DNA from: Enoplolaimus lenunculus
Lineage: Eukaryota; Nematoda; Enoplea; Enoplida; Thoracostomopsidae
Assembly: GCA_030248215.1 (NCBI GenBank)
Contig: JASANG010000076.1
Location: 17,042 to 81,041 of the forward strand
DNA length: 64,000 nt
Direction of reading: 5' to 3'
Below the pieces are notes generated by a model that worked only from the letters and a program-made list of their open reading frames with translations, was not told where the DNA came from and searched no databases. The position numbers were made by a program, and so were the translations under genes. Positions 40,947 to 54,422 of the stretch are shown piece by piece. Positions within the stretch are counted from its first letter, which is position 1. Each line of letters begins with the position of its first letter.

Positions 40947-42229
40947 CACTAAATATTAGGGTAATTTGAATGCTCCCAACGGTATTAAACTCCTTACTAC
41001 TGCTTTTACAGCAACGCTTCTTCTGAATGAAAGACTGGGCCACCAAAACGCTACTACGAATCATTTGCGTTCGGTTGAAATGGCTCGAACCGAGTTTTCT
41101 CAAACATATCTATTTCGATGTCTTTTAATCCCCGGTGGAATTTTCTCAAACCAAATACATGCGCATGTGACCCGTGTTCTTCATTTTGGTGACCGCGCGG
41201 CAAAGAACGAACGGTAGTGAGATGGGGGGGGTGAGACGACGTCTGGTCCGTGTTTGAAATTGATTTTGCCCGGTAGAGGCATTGTATTCAATGATCGTTA
41301 ACGGTTAGTCAATTTTATTATTTTTAAGAGTTAATATTTTGGTGGTTATTGGTGCCAACCCCAACTAATCGAACGCTATGGGTACATCAAGGGTTTAATA
41401 TCTACTTTCAGTTCTAATATTCATCTATATCTGCTGGACGCTAGCAGATCCAGACGGTGGGAGGGGAAGCGGGCCCGTTAGAAAATTTTGCGATAAAATG
41501 ATACAGGTCTCTCCTATCTACAATTTTCGCCTTCAGAAAATTAGAAAAATTACGTTTCGTAACGTTTGTGCCAACTCGCCTCCTACGTCAGAATTATGTG
41601 GATCCGACGCTGCCGCTAGGTCGTTATTCTTGATGGTTGTATTGATATTGAGATGCTTAAAGGTCGTTTTATTTTTACGAGCAAACCATGCCATACCAAA
41701 TCACCTTTATAGATTCATTTCGTAGAAGATACCACAATGTGCTTGCTTTCAAGCCATGTCAAAATTTATAAAGTTAAATTGTGTACAAATAAACCGACAC
41801 TTTAGCGCCAGTATTACACCGCTGCACCGGGTCTAAAAATTGATCTGAGTATTTTGATATAAACCGTTTTATCATTGAATATTTACAAACGTAATAATTA
41901 CATAGCTACGATTTTTCATACTGTTAAGTCGTCCAAATTGCAACAGAATGGGCATTCTGTCGGTCGGTCGGATGGATACTATAGACGTGTAGTTTTTGTA
42001 TAATTTTCAGTAAACCATTGGTAGCCAATTTGCTGGTCTGTTTCATACTTTAAAGCCACAAGTAAGACAAAATAAAACAGCCTTTATAAAAAAAGTTTTT
42101 TAAACACACAAATATCCAGCTATATCCACTTCTAGTATATGTTACTTTAAGATTTTCGCAATTTGTTGAAATGCAATCCTACATTTGGTCCCAGTACACT
42201 TCCCTGTACAATCTTAAATGTTTTGTAAG

Positions 42230-42420
42230 CCTTTGACTTTTAAGTGTTTATTTAAACCTAAGCCTTTGCCTATGCGTTTATTTAAGCCTAAGCCTAAGAA
42301 AAAACCTCTTGTACGCACACATTTACGTTTATGCTTAGGCATATGTTTAGGAAAAGGCTGACCTAGACACATGCATTTACATATGCCTTTATCCAAAATC
42401 ATCGGCTGAGCATAAGCCGA
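42230..42420. repeat. TTAGGC-type hexamers in both orientations
   Basis: AACCTAAGCC and TTTAAGCCTAAGCCTAAG at the left and TATGCTTAGGCATATGTTTA at the right give a partly inverted layout. Ends of a known family are not clear. Confidence 0.45.
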
Positions 42421-44980
42421 AGTCTTTTTCGTAAATGTGGAGGAAACGTGCACAAGAGGAAACCGTTTGTAATTTCTAATTTTAGACCATTATAACGGGC
42501 ACAATTTGCCAAAATATAACAAAATCATGAGTTTTGCCGTGATTCTGCGTTTAAATATCTACAAAACTGTACGACATTTCAAATTTAATAAGTAATATGC
42601 CAGCCTAAAGGAATAAAGGTCAAGAATATAAATGCTAGAAATCAGCAGATTAAAACGCAAAATACTCCTCGAATGGCTTTGACCATACGAGTCTTACAGT
42701 TTTGTGCCGGTATCATTCACAGGGTGACATCGTCCGGTGGTCACAAACTGGCGATTTCTAATAGTTAGCTACCAATTTTACGCGGTTCGCTGAAGATGAA
42801 GCCAAAATTGCAATATATTTAGCAAAATTTTATAATTAAACTTTCATATAAGAACGATACTGTTGCGTTCTCGTTTGCAAGCCAGTCCATTACTATTGTG
42901 AAGTGGATAATTTTAGAATGAAACGGCATTATGAGATTGAATGTTTACTACGCTATGATGCGTTTCGAAACGAAAACAAAAAAGGAAATGAAATATATTT
43001 CCGGTATTTTGGATTTGATTTCAAACCGTTACTACACAACGTTTATATTTCTAAACGAGACAAGAATGTTTTGATTTCCTGATGCGAATCAGGGGTTATG
43101 AAGTTTTTCGACTCCGCCATTGGTCATCCGCAATAGCGGCTATTGCTCAAACGGTACTTGGTCAGTTTCACCGAACCACTGGTGTTGATTTGATAGAAGA
43201 CAACAATTTTTCCTACATTACTATTTATTCTTTGTTTAAGCCTAAGCCAAAGTTCAACGTTAAACCTAAGCCTAAAGCGCATTTAATTTCATTCCAATCC
43301 TATGTGACGGAGTAGAAGTTTTGTGGGTTTCGTAAATACGGCCACATAAAAGGATGTATATTCTATTTATTTTCAAAATCACGCTCATGGAAATAGTTAT
43401 TAACTGGAACGACGGGTCGTTGTTAAATTTCTAAGGGTATCAAACCAATTTGGCACCAGGAGTTACCAGCAAATAAATATGCCAGAAATTAATTAAATGC
43501 CAAGAAAATTTAGGTACTTAAGATTCAGAATGTTCATGACGTTAAAATGACTTTGCTTAGGTCAAATCAGTAAAACAAACCCTTATTTTTGTGCTTCATA
43601 TATGCGCTCGTAGCTTTAGAGGGCAGCCGTCAACACTCAGGTGCCCCCTGTACATATATTCAGCCCATTCCTAGGTTCGCTTTAGCCATGTTTGTAGATT
43701 TTATCAAACCGCCGAATCCCTGCTATGAAATTGAGTGGCTAAAGGCCAGTCTCGTATGGACACCATTGTGTGGAGACCAAAACAATTCAGAGACGATACG
43801 AGGGATTATGATACGAGGGGTTTCACTAGACTTACAAAGTAAGCCAAAGGTTTTCCAGGAGGTCAAAATTTTTCTAAGGCTGAACATCCTATCCCTCTGG
43901 CCACGGACTGGCTACAATCCTTTTCACATGTTGAGGGTAAGCGTGAATACATCTACTGAACGCAACTTATTCTGCAGAACAAAGTTGCAAACCTCAAGTG
44001 ATACATACGGTGACACAGTCTCAAACCAAGCCAAAATCATATGATATTGAATATCAATAGCTTATTAATCTGCGACAAGGGTAACTTTGCCCAGTATAAG
44101 AATGCTAATACATATCCTGTGTTTTCGCTAAACACAACGCTAATAGAAAACTATATAAAATAAGATAAATCTTAGCTAATATTCAATATTTATTCATTAG
44201 CTTGATTTAAGGCAAGGCCCAAAGACTCGAAACATTCTTAGAATTTATGCGTGGCAACAACTACTAAAGCCGAATGTCAATTCGTTGGTTTGAAACTAGG
44301 CAGGGTCATAGCCAGGGGTGGCCAGGAAAGGGTGACGACCCTTGTGACAGCAGGTTTGAGGAAGCTTTTCAGCTGCTAAAGTTGTGTCCAACGTTAATTG
44401 GGTACCTAGTGAGAAATATTGGGTGTATGGGGATGCTATAGACTAAAATATTTATGCTTTATTCTTAGGATTGGCTTAGGTTTGGGCTTATGTTTAGGTT
44501 TAATAGGCAGGCTCCTATACCATGGATGCACGTTTTAATACAGCGTAACCCCTTTCTTAAATCCTGGCTAAACCCCTTAACTACAGAAATTGACACGGAA
44601 ATATGGAACCTAGGATGGGCCATAGGGGTACCCACGTGTCCAAAGCTCCATTAGTGTTCTTGGAGTCCACCAACTCTATTCATTTCGACGCAGATCGGCC
44701 GTTTTAAAAAGCAAGAAACTGCGCAAACGGTAACTTTTTTTGCGTCAACTCTGCCAATCCGACAATTTCACACGCTTTTACCTGCCGTTGTCTTATACAA
44801 AGCTTTAAAAATATTTCTCCTTTGCTCCGACCACACGGCAAAAGGTCTCCTTGAAACTTTCATTAAATTTTATGCCCCTCCAAGCGAAATCATGCCTGAT
44901 ACACTGACCAAAAGTGTTTTTGGGAACCTGTACGATTAAGCCATCAGCGAGCATACGCCGCCTAAACCGTAACCTAAGCC

Positions 44981-45168
44981 GGCTCATGTTAAGATCAGGG
45001 GCGGAACGTTTTTCTGTGGGACTGCAATACCGTAATCTTAAGCTTTAGACTAATTTTTGCTTGGCTTAGGCTTAGGCTTAGGCTTTAGAATATGCACGTT
45101 CTTGCGCTTAGGTTTAGGCTTAGGAATATGCTCATAATACTGCTCCACCCATGTTCTTTACATTCACC
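44981..45168. mobile_element. Family A variant
   Basis: The left end GGCTCATGTTAAGATCAGGG and the right end CCCATGTTCTTTACATTCAC are partners. The interior is TAAGCTTTAGACTAATTTTT then two TTAGGC blocks. Confidence 0.6.
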
Positions 45169-45919
45169 CCTAAGCCTAATGCTAGCAGTGAAAAGTGATC
45201 ACAGTACGCAGTAGCACGTTTCAGGCACAATTACCATTGACTCATTTCTGTCCAACTAAAAAGACAAACAAACCAACAAGTGTTCGTATATATGCTAATC
45301 GACCTGAGGTTCAAACCAAGCTTAAGCGAATAGCAAAACCGACTGAGCCTATGCAAATGAGATAAAGATATATCTGAAGTTTCTAGAAAGACAAAAGCAA
45401 ATTAGCAAGCTTCAAAATATTCTGGCGTCCAAATATCGCTCATGCATTCTCAGAAACACTTTAAATCAAAGGCTGCCCCGTTTTGAACTGAATTCTCAGC
45501 TATACATTACCTGCAAACAATAGGCGGAGTTTTGTAGACAAGCGTACTTAAACGCTTGACTCCAGAGTCTGCATTAAGCTGTGATAGTAACAAATTACCT
45601 TAAACGAGAATTTCCGGTTTCAAATTGTTTTTAGACCTTTACGAAGCAAAATTTATTTTCTAAACTTTAACAGTGATTATATACGGTTGATTGTTAGTTA
45701 GTACCGACAAGAACGAAAGACTTCAATGGCCGCAACTGGGTGAAGGATTGGGCCTGGCTTTCATGTGGTCACCTTCGCACCCCTTCCGCCCAGCAAAAGT
45801 GTCTGTTTAACTATGCTCGGTTGCGGATTGAAGACATGGGTTTGTTTCAAAATCAACCGGTGCACCCCTTTTTACATTTAATTTACTGGACGTTTTTTTC
45901 ATTTAATTTAATTCCTATT

Positions 45920-46200
45920 CACACGTGCAAGTTTTTGCAGAGCGAGAACTCGCAGCTGCAACTTGCAAGAAATACTTGCAGCTGGAAGTATTTTCAAAGG
46001 AACATTCCTGTTTAGCAATCAAACTGCAGGTGCAAGAAATTCAAGCAATTTGCAACTGCATTCACAAGTGTGAATTAAATTAAATACCATTAATTCCAGT
46101 GAATAATTTGCAGCTGCAAGAACTTCAAGGCTGCTTTGTGCCCAAACTTGCACGTGCAAGTGGCACGTGCAAGTTTTGGCTGCAAAAACTTGCACGCTTG
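45920..46200. mobile_element. Family J element, CTGCAAG-rich
   Basis: The left end ACGTGCAAGTTTTTGCAG and the right end CTGCAAAAACTTGCACG are inverted partners. The interior is packed with CTTGCA, GCAGCTGCAAG and GCACGTGCAAG words, most of them palindromic or paired with another copy. A second copy exists only as the right-arm mirror (about 63655-63945). Confidence 0.6.
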
Positions 46201-46532
46201 AATAAGGCTTTACTGGCACAAACGCCGTTTAATCAGTAACCTAAAAACATTTTAAAACAGAGACAGTTGTCTGTGTACATCAGATCACTGCAGCTTGTAA
46301 GAAAGGGAACGACCCTTACAAGTTTAAAATAGCACCCGTCCCACCGGTAGGAGGTCCAGAAATTTCTGACGCGGATGGACGTGTAATATATAAGGTGAAA
46401 GTACCTCCGCAAGCGAGAATGACAATACCCTAATACTTTTAGCTCAATAAAATTAAGTCCCAAATCTATGGAAGGCGTCATTTTGTTTCTTAAATTAGGT
46501 TTCATACTTCCCAGAATGCCTAAAGTAGTCTA

Positions 46533-46603
46533 TATTATATATACAATATATGCATATATATGTATAATATATTATATATCATATATTTATATATATATAT
46601 GTA
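46533..46603. repeat. AT microsatellite (left arm)
   Basis: TATATATA and ATATATTATATATCATATAT runs; mirrored at about 63247-63325 in the right arm, with length differences. Confidence 0.85.
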
Positions 46604-47368
46604 TGCAACCCACCACTAACACATCGTCGTATGCCCCCAAGATTGACCTCGCTATTGTGCATAAAAGTTTATGGTTGTGCACCCACCTAAATTATCTTCA
46701 TATCCCCTCAGTTAAAATATGCTGCCCAATCCTCAAGGGCCAAGCAAACAAAATTGAGGTACACCTTGCTACGCAAGATTAGCAGCATTGCGCACGCTAT
46801 CATCATAGATTCACCAAATAGGTTCTCTAAACTTGACATGAGCATTGTCAGGATTTACATTTCGAGAGGGTATAACTGTCAACCAACGTTCATTGGATTT
46901 ACGGGCGAGTATAACGAGCGACAAAAAAATTTCAACTTCTTTAATTCAAAATGTGGCTATTTTATCCCAACTCTTCAAGAATTTCTGACGTCTATTGCCA
47001 AGCATTCCCTTGCATCGTTGTTATTTTTGGCTGACGTGTTAGCTTCAGATTCGTTTAGGAAATCAAGCACATTTAATTGTCCAATTAGCGTGATTGATAA
47101 CGTAAATATTCAAGGTCAATATTCTTAGATTTGATTGGCCAAATATCAAAGGATTACGAGGGGTTTTTTTCTAAAGGGCAACCGACGCCGAACAGTATGC
47201 AGATATGCAAAGCTTAACGGACTGACCTGAAGCTTGGAAGGTTTTGAACAGAATTCGCAGTTTCAAATTGATTGTTTGTGGTTCAAAAATTTAAACTAAA
47301 AATTATTTTTGACTCTATTTTACCTTGCTTTTGCGTGCATTGTAGCATTTCTAATAAAAAACAACAAT

Positions 47369-47587
47369 TAGGATTACGCTATACTCACCGCGCGCCGCTG
47401 GGCACCGCTGCTCGCCGGCATGCGACGCAATAAACTTTGTTTATTAAAAATTGTCGCACGCCACCAAATAGATTTTGTGCAATTTCTGTTAGCAACGCAT
47501 AGCGGCGTGCAGTGACGTCAGACGGCGCGCGATGACGTGTGGCCGCGTGCGGCTGCATCTGGCACTGTCAAGTATAGCGCAACCCTT
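47369..47587. mobile_element. Family H element with GC-rich core
   Basis: The left end AGGATTACGCTATACTCACC and the right end TGTCAAGTATAGCGCAACCC are inverted partners. The interior has GCGCGCCGCTGGGCACCGCT and GGCGTGCAGTGACGTCAGAC. It is mirrored at about 62270-62490. Confidence 0.6.
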
Positions 47588-48541
47588 TAGTGTTTCGGCA
47601 AAATTTGTTTCATTTTTGAGAACTAATTGTTTAAAAAATTTGCGTTAAATAGTTTACTCTAAAACAGAAGTTGAATTTTTCGTTTGGCTGAAAATTCTCG
47701 ATTGTTTTTTAGCACGAAACAGGCGTTCAGTTCGGATGCTTTCAAATTACTCAAGCATTTTGGTTAAAAACCTTTAATACAACTGTGACAAATTTAATAT
47801 TTAAGCCTATTGGACATTAAATTTCATTCTGAAACCCTATCACTAGCTGGTATTGGCCCTACACAGTTGTGTGCTACTGCGTATTACTTCCAAATTACCT
47901 CCCTACCGTTTACAGCAGTATATCCCGTCGACCCTATGTGCATTCCACACGTAACTCATTACGACCCACGGATAATTAATTTTTCAATTTTTTTTCTACC
48001 CACACATTCTAAACGTCTAATACGAGCGTTACTAGGATTTCATTTCGGAAAGGCGCAACCTCATTTAAACGTTTGTTTTACTAGTGTCTGTTCAGCGAAA
48101 TAAATTTGACTTTAATTTCAGTGGGTTACTCTAAATTCTGTTTTTTCTCAAAATTTCAAAGTTATATATTTCCAGTATTCCTCGCATCTACCCCCTCCCA
48201 CCCCCAACGACCCTAGCCAACTAAACTTAACTTTTCAATGAGAATGAATGGTTTCCTGAAAACATTTTGTCTAAAATTGAAAAAAATCAATGTTTTCTTT
48301 CTTCTGGTTTCTATTGTGAAGGCATAAAACCTAATTTTGATATATTACAAAGCGGCAAATGTTATGTACCGAGCTAAAAGCTTTTAGACTAGACGGGGCC
48401 CTCAAGCAATCAGCAGACCTTTTACACAGTCGAGCAATTTATTAAAAATCACGGAATAGTATCATTTTGCTGTTTTGCATCATAGCTGACATAGCTAACC
48501 GTGTTGGAAACAGAAAATCCGGCCATAGTGTACAATATGAT

Positions 48542-48672
48542 AGTGACGGTAGTATAAGCATATTCATAAGCCTAAGCTTAGCTGGACAACGAGATTAAAA
48601 TAGTGTAAATCTTAAACTTACTCTGTTGCAATCCCGTAGAAATACGTTCCGCCCCTGATATTTACATGGACC
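48542..48672. mobile_element. Family A variant, 5'-damaged
   Basis: It starts inside the element (GGTAGTATAAGCATATTCAT), has a short AAGCCTAAGC array and ends TTCCGCCCCTGATATTTACA followed by TGGACC. A further fragment with the same end lies at 48770-48863. Confidence 0.5.
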
Positions 48673-49120
48673 GAAAATCGTATTCAGAAAACAAATGAGG
48701 CTGAATCGTTTACCCGTTTAGCACACTTTATACCCTTTATACAGGAGGGAGAGCCCTCATTTTGAACAAAACTTAAGCTTAAGCTTAGGCAAAAAATTAC
48801 TGTAAAGTTGAAACTTTACTCTGTTGCAGTCCTGTAGAAATACGTTCCGCCCCTGGGCCGAAAATTGTATAGAAAAAACTAGTTAGGCTGCATGGATTAT
48901 ATCTGTTTAGCAGGCTTTATACCCTTTATACAGATGGGACAGCCCTCGATTAGCCCCGTCATTATTTTCAACCTCATAATCAACTCTGTGCGACACCGTT
49001 GCCATTACTGTTCATCATCTATTTCAAATGCAAAATTTCGCAAACATAAATGCAATTTTAGCGTTTGAAATTTAGACTCATTTTTTGTTTCAATAAAAAA
49101 TTAACAGATTTCACACAACA

Positions 49121-49353
49121 GCGGATCCAGAAATTTGTGACGAGAGCAGGGCTGACTGGCAAATGTTATTAAACACAATTTTTACTGTATGCTATATATG
49201 CAATTGTCGGCGAAAAATTGTATGGTACGCACCTTATTAGTTTTCACCAAAAATTTTGTGAGGAAGAAAAATTGTATAGTAGGAACCTTACCGTTTTATT
49301 ACATAGAAAATCTAACGGAAGGGCGTACGCCTCCCGCTCCCCTCTGGATCCGC
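49121..49353. mobile_element. Family K element (GCGGATCCAGA ends)
   Basis: The ends are GCGGATCCAGAAATTTGTGA and CTCCCCTCTGGATCCGC, an inverted pair. The interior repeats AAAAATTGTATGGTACG / AAAAATTGTATAGTAGG about 67 bases apart, so the core is a diverged tandem duplication. A short open frame crosses it and is not a gene. Confidence 0.65.
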
Positions 49354-49952
49354 ATTTCTGCTTCTATTATTTGTGTTGCTATTACTACTACTATTATTGT
49401 ATTAAATTGAGCGTAAAAATTGAAAGCTATATCTCCTATGACACCCATCATTTAACTGCGAGACAAAACGATTATTTGCACCTGCTTAGCTGTCCGTATA
49501 AACGATATCTACCTAGAATAACGCTGGATATACACAAATGAAGCTTTATTTACCGGGCCGAATTCAAGCTAGAGACAACAACAAACATGACGTTGTGGAA
49601 TTTCTCGGTAGCAGAGTGCGGTACATAGTATACCGGAAACGGATAGAGATCAAAATAATAAAGACGAATATTTAAACTGTAATGTTTATAACAGATTAAT
49701 TATCTTACAGCGCAGTTGCAGTGTAGAAAATATTCACCTAAAAGCTAAAAAGTGAAATTTGTACAAAATATTAGACGATTTAAGCATGAAAAAGACGGAA
49801 TTTCAGGTGTAAACGGAAACGGACATTGATTTTTACCGGAAACGTAGATCCGGTTTTTCAATTGAGCGGAACTGTCGTTCTTCTATTGTTGCCATTCGCT
49901 AGCATTGTTTCTGTGTTTAATGTTGCTGAGTTATTTTGATGCAGCTTAGACT

Positions 49953-50501
49953 CAAGGCCTATATTCTCAAAGTTGTACTAATAGCATCTTACTCCAGTAA
50001 ACCGTAGGTGTTCATATTGGTGAACGTCTGTAATTATGGAGGTCAAAATTGCGGCAGAAATATGACATAGCAAATGCGAAAAATGTGCTAATTTCGAGTC
50101 TTATCCTTCAGTGGTTAAAAGTCATGGCCAATGTAAGCCACAAGGGCTTCCCGTTTTCCAAGGCGGAATATCAACAGCCAGGAGTGCAATCAAACACTTC
50201 TGTTTGAATGCGAAAAATTGAAAATTTAAACGTTTATATGATAGGTTTGCGGTTTGTCTGCTCGGGATTGTCAGGTTTAGTTGGTTAACCTAAGCCTAGA
50301 CCTAAGCCTAAGCCGATGTTCTATAAGAGTAGAGTCTAACCGGCACTGGTTTTACTGTCCCCCCAAACAACTGCAATATGCAAGTGAACTTTTCATTTTT
50401 GGAGATTGAGCAGCCAGTGTACTATACATGGGCCAAAAACAACAAAACCTATCACAAACTGGTTATAGGTGCTACGCACATTTGAGAATTCGGGCCCAGG
50501 T
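49953..50501. mobile_element. Family F element carrying a nested TTAGGC-type insertion
   Basis: The left end AAGGCCTATATTCTCAAAGT and the right end CACATTTGAGAATTCGGGCC are family F termini. Bases about 50127-50433 between them start TGGCCAATGTAAGCC and end ACTATACATGGGCCA, with CCTAAGCC hexamers inside, so a family A-like element sits within F. Confidence 0.5.
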
Positions 50502-51404
50502 TTCAAATTTGATGGTAGAGTTAATGTGAAGCAGCTGAAATAGCCGAAGCAAAAGCTAAACAGCTGTTTTCCGGTGCCACTCGTATTAGCGTATGCATGA
50601 GTTGTAGGGCAAAACTTGCTCATGCATATATTTATTACCGTTTTGAAGCAAAAAAACCTCGCCATATAAACGTGTTCAAGGTACGCATAAACTGCTGGTT
50701 AATAATTTATTTAAATTTTCGTAAAAAGTTACAATTTTAAGTCATTATCTTAATAACTCTTTTATAAAAACACTTTTTTTAATTCCCATACGAAGTTGGA
50801 GTTGAAATATTTAGCTTCACAGCAGCCGAGAGACAAAGTTTAGCATTAAATCCTAAAATATACAAAGTTTCGGTGTCGAAACTATGACGAGAACACACCC
50901 CCACCCCGCTGAGCCCTCGAGAAAAATACACAACTTTCGCAAAAATACAAAAAAATCACTACCGAAATTGTCAGAACCTCCGGTAACAATTCGACTGTTT
51001 CAGAAGCGGATGTCAATTTGGAACTGGATTTAAAGAAAATTCCTTCCTAGAAATTTGGTACTTTAGCCTAAATAAACAGCCTGTTTCTGTTACAAGCCGA
51101 TATTTCTATTTCAATCTAAAACTACAACCGCCCAAAAGTTTGCCTAATACCTTATAAATTTAGGCTTCCTTTTTCTAAATTAGAACTGCGAAACCCGTTG
51201 ACACACTACCCTGCCATAAATAATTTAAAATTACACACTTAAACTATTTTAACAATTCTGGTTTGCTTACACTTAAACCTTAACCTGGAACCTATTATGT
51301 CATAAATTCATTTTTTCTCGTTACGCTTAAATTCTACTCGGCCATAAAAATTCAATTTTTTAAGTTTACGATGATTACTTTGCTGGGTTTGGTTGAGGAG
51401 GGTT

Positions 51405-51550
51405 AAGGTTGCGCTATAATCGCAGCGGGTGTCGGTGCACGCCTCCTCGAGCTGCCGCCATCCGCCTGTGCCAGGGTACATTTTTTAACATTGCTGTAAG
51501 TCGCAAAGCGGCGTGGGGCGGCGTCTGGCACAGTAACGTATAGCGCCACC
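51405..51550. mobile_element. Family H element
   Basis: The left end AAGGTTGCGCTATAATCGCA and the right end AACGTATAGCGCCACC are partners, and GCCTGTGCCAGGG / GTCTGGCACAG lie inside. The mirror at about 58300-58445 keeps both ends. Confidence 0.6.
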
Positions 51551-52601
51551 GTGAGAGGTTTGCACCGTATATTTCTACTGGCACCGTCGTCCTGACTATT
51601 TTGAATGCTAAAAATTTAGAAATAAATCGGTAATCCTTAATCGGGAACCAAAAATATCCCTTCTAAATGTATTTATAAGAATATTTCCTTTACATAGCAA
51701 TTACTGCAATATTTAAGTAAAATATTCGGCCACTTGGGGCGTAAACGGCCGTAGAAAGGGGGTGCCATCTGACCCCTCCCGTAGATTCGGCCCTGGGCGC
51801 CCTAGAACAAAACTAATCAGCAGCACCGTTAAAATAGCAAAACCATTTCATCAAGCAAGCAAACAGTTTTGAGTCGAACTTTGAAAATTCACGGAAGTTG
51901 AAAAGTTTTTCTGCAAAATGTAAAAGTTTACTACATATTTGTTCACATTTTGTTTCAATGTTTACGTTGAAGATTATTCAAATTATAATCCAAACGTTGG
52001 AATGCAAACTGTAATGTTGTAATCACGTTCAACCGGTCACATCTAACGCAGAATCCTATTGATTATTTTATTTTTGGTGGGTACCGCGTGTAAACATTTT
52101 AGACGAGCCAACGATGAACCCTTTCGCGAGAGTGGAAAAAATTTGACTCAGCTAGCATCAATTAATGCTACGCCCTATAGGTAGCAATTAAAAACTTTAT
52201 TTGATTCATTTTTGGTACATCTATAAAATCCAAACTATCATAAAACCGTTGTGAAAAGGAAATCCGTCTATTCTTCCGTTGTACATAAACCCAGCCCACG
52301 GGGAAGACTCGCTTCTTGGCAGATTACCCTTTCAAAGTCGTCCATTTATTTACGTATTGTCTCATGTAAAATTGTAATAGCATTTATTTTATGCTAAAAT
52401 ATTTTAATTTATTTGATACCAAAACACAAACAAAACCCCGTCAAATGTTTATTGGTCATTCTATCAGCTGGCATTCGTAGATTTTTCTTTAAGGTTAAAC
52501 TTTTTAAATATTATCAGTTTAACTCGCTAGGGAGTGATATAAATTTTAAATTTTAAACAATAAGTTCGCTTATACCAAGAGCGTGAATTTAACGGGGTGG
52601 T

Positions 52602-52857
52602 GGCCCATGTATAGAACAGGGCCGAATCGTTTTCCGGAGGGACTATAATAGAGTCAATTTAAGCTTTAGACTAATTTTTTGCTCAGGCTTAGGCTTCGGC
52701 TTAGGAATAGGCTCATCTATACGCTTAGGCTTAGGCTTAGGCTTAGGCTTAGGCTTCGGCTTAGGAATAGGCTCATCTATACGCGTAGGCTTAGGCTTAG
52801 GCTTAGGCTTAGGAATATGCTTATACTACTGTTCCGGCCCTGTTCTATACATAGGCC
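52602..52857. mobile_element. Family A element with duplicated hexamer block
   Basis: The left end GGCCCATGTATAGAACAGGG and the right end CCTGTTCTATACATAGGCC are an almost perfect inverted pair. The interior carries two tandem blocks, each a TTAGGC array ending GGAATAGGCTCATCTATACG, so the core was duplicated as a unit. It is mirrored at 57003-57258. Confidence 0.75.
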
Positions 52858-53502
52858 AGACGCCTTATTAATTCACTACAATTTTATCTTTCCAAGTAGT
52901 GTTCTCTTAGCAGCGTTAATAAAATTACACCACATCCTGTATAAAACGAGAAAACGAATAGCGGAACGTGACAACGATTTCAAGAAATACAAGTCGTTTC
53001 GAATATTACTGTTGTGTTAAATTTAGTATGAATATTTGCCTTAAAACTTTCCAGAACAATAGGCAAAAAAACCTGGGTACCGTTTGTGGCTACGGCAGGA
53101 AATTAATCTCCGGCTCCGGTATTGTTCACCCCCGGTTGCACCCTGGCAAACCTGCTATTCCAGACCTCGAAAGGTGAAAACGACATTTGAAAAACAAGAA
53201 ACGTCACTGGTTAATTCAAACGCAACCGGCAACCTAACTTCCACATTAGTCATAGCAATAAGACCGTGAGGTTTTTTAGCTTAACATCGGTTTAGATAAC
53301 AAGCTGACTCCGTTCGTCTATACAGAATAATGCTAGAAATAATTCTAATTCGGCCGCAAAACCTTCCCAATTCCTTTAGTTGCCATTAGAAAAATTGGCC
53401 GAGATACCCAACTAAAACCGAAACACCTCTTGACTCATCCTAATTTTAACTAAATTTAAAAGTCATTTGTATTCCGGTTGCAACTGTAAGACCGGTACAC
53501 AG

Positions 53503-53666
53503 ACCTGTGGGCAGTTCCATTAGCTGGGGGGGGGGGGGCTAAAAAATTTTACAGGAGAGCCGTACAGTGGTTTTCGATGACTTAACATGCAAGGCTGAAA
53601 ATTTTCTGGGGGTCAAAATTGTTCTGCCTGATCCTTAACCCTCCTGACCACCCCCTGTCTACAGGC
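53503..53666. mobile_element. Family B element with poly-G
   Basis: A run of about 13 G at 53526-53538, then GGCTAAAAAATTTTACAGG, TTTTCGATGACTTAACATGC and a CTGTCTACAGGCC end. It lies in the left arm; its right-arm mirror is badly degraded. Confidence 0.5.
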
Positions 53667-53734
53667 CGCCGGCACGTCATATCATTTTTATACAGATTTG
53701 TTTTCGCCTTACCGTGTTGTTTGTTCTAAATTTC

Positions 53735-53820
53735 AATGTAAATAAATACATAAATAAATAAACTCGTAAATAAGTAAATAAATAAATGAATAAAGAAATT
53801 CGTAAATAAATAAATAATTG
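53735..53820. repeat. AAATAAAT microsatellite
   Basis: Runs of AAATAAATAAAT with scattered changes. The collinear but corrupted mirror is at about 56160-56230. Confidence 0.85.
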
Positions 53821-54040
53821 TGAATGAAGTAATGCTTTCTGAGTATCGTTAAAATACATACCTAAACAGTGCCAAACATTGTACATTTAACGTTCAAAAT
53901 GATTCGTTGTTACAGGGCCGTGAGACTATGAGTTTTGATGTCTTCAAACCAGAAATATTTGTAGTATAAAATAGTGTGAATATGAGAACTAAATAAATAT
54001 TTTTACGAAAAGCGAATTTTTTTCGCACCTTAATTCGTCC

Positions 54041-54176
54041 GGCCCATGCAAAGATAAGGGGCAGAACGTTTAAACTTAAGCTTTAGACTAATTTTTTGCT
54101 TGGTTTAGGCTTAGACTTAGGCTTAGGTTTAGGAATATGCTTATAATACTGTTCCGACCCTGTCTTTACATTGGTC
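54041..54176. mobile_element. Family A variant
   Basis: The left end GGCCCATGCAAAGATAAGGG and the right end ACCCTGTCTTTACATTGGTC are partners around TTAAGCTTTAGACTAATTTT and a TTAGGC array. Confidence 0.65.
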
Positions 54177-54265
54177 ATTCATCCCTAGTTACACAATAGT
54201 AAATGAGCACATAATTGGAGCTGTCGTACATTCAGCCCTACATTTAAAGCGAAACCTTTACCCAG

Positions 54266-54422
54266 TGTCCGTAGCCAGCTCACCTTGCCCTAAAGAGGGC
54301 TAAGAAATTTTTTAGGTACCTCCATACAAGAGTTTTCGTTGACTTACAAGTAACGTGGAAAATTTTCGCCAAAATTTTTTATAGGGTGGCTGAGCCATCC
54401 CTACCTGGTAAGTACGGGCCCG
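54266..54422. mobile_element. Family B element, reverse layout
   Basis: It starts TCCGTAGCCAGCTCACCTTG and ends GTAAGTACGGGCCC, with GAGTTTTCGTTGACTTACAA and GGAAAATTTTCGCC inside. Confidence 0.6.

Noticed and set aside
43589-44044. 151-codon plus-strand frame
   Set aside because: No recognisable domain, no splice context, composition like the surrounding DNA; judged a chance frame.
46754-47128. 124-codon plus-strand frame in the left arm
   Set aside because: The mirrored copy in the right arm does not keep the frame, and nothing in it resembles a known protein.
50393-50665. 90-codon frame present in both arms (also 59182-59454)
   Set aside because: Preservation is explained by near-identity of the arms; it overlaps family F and hexamer sequence and shows no domain.
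52679-53020. Open frame of LRLRLRLR repeats (also at 37809 and 54898 in other forms)
   Set aside because: It is translation of TTAGGC hexamers inside family A elements.
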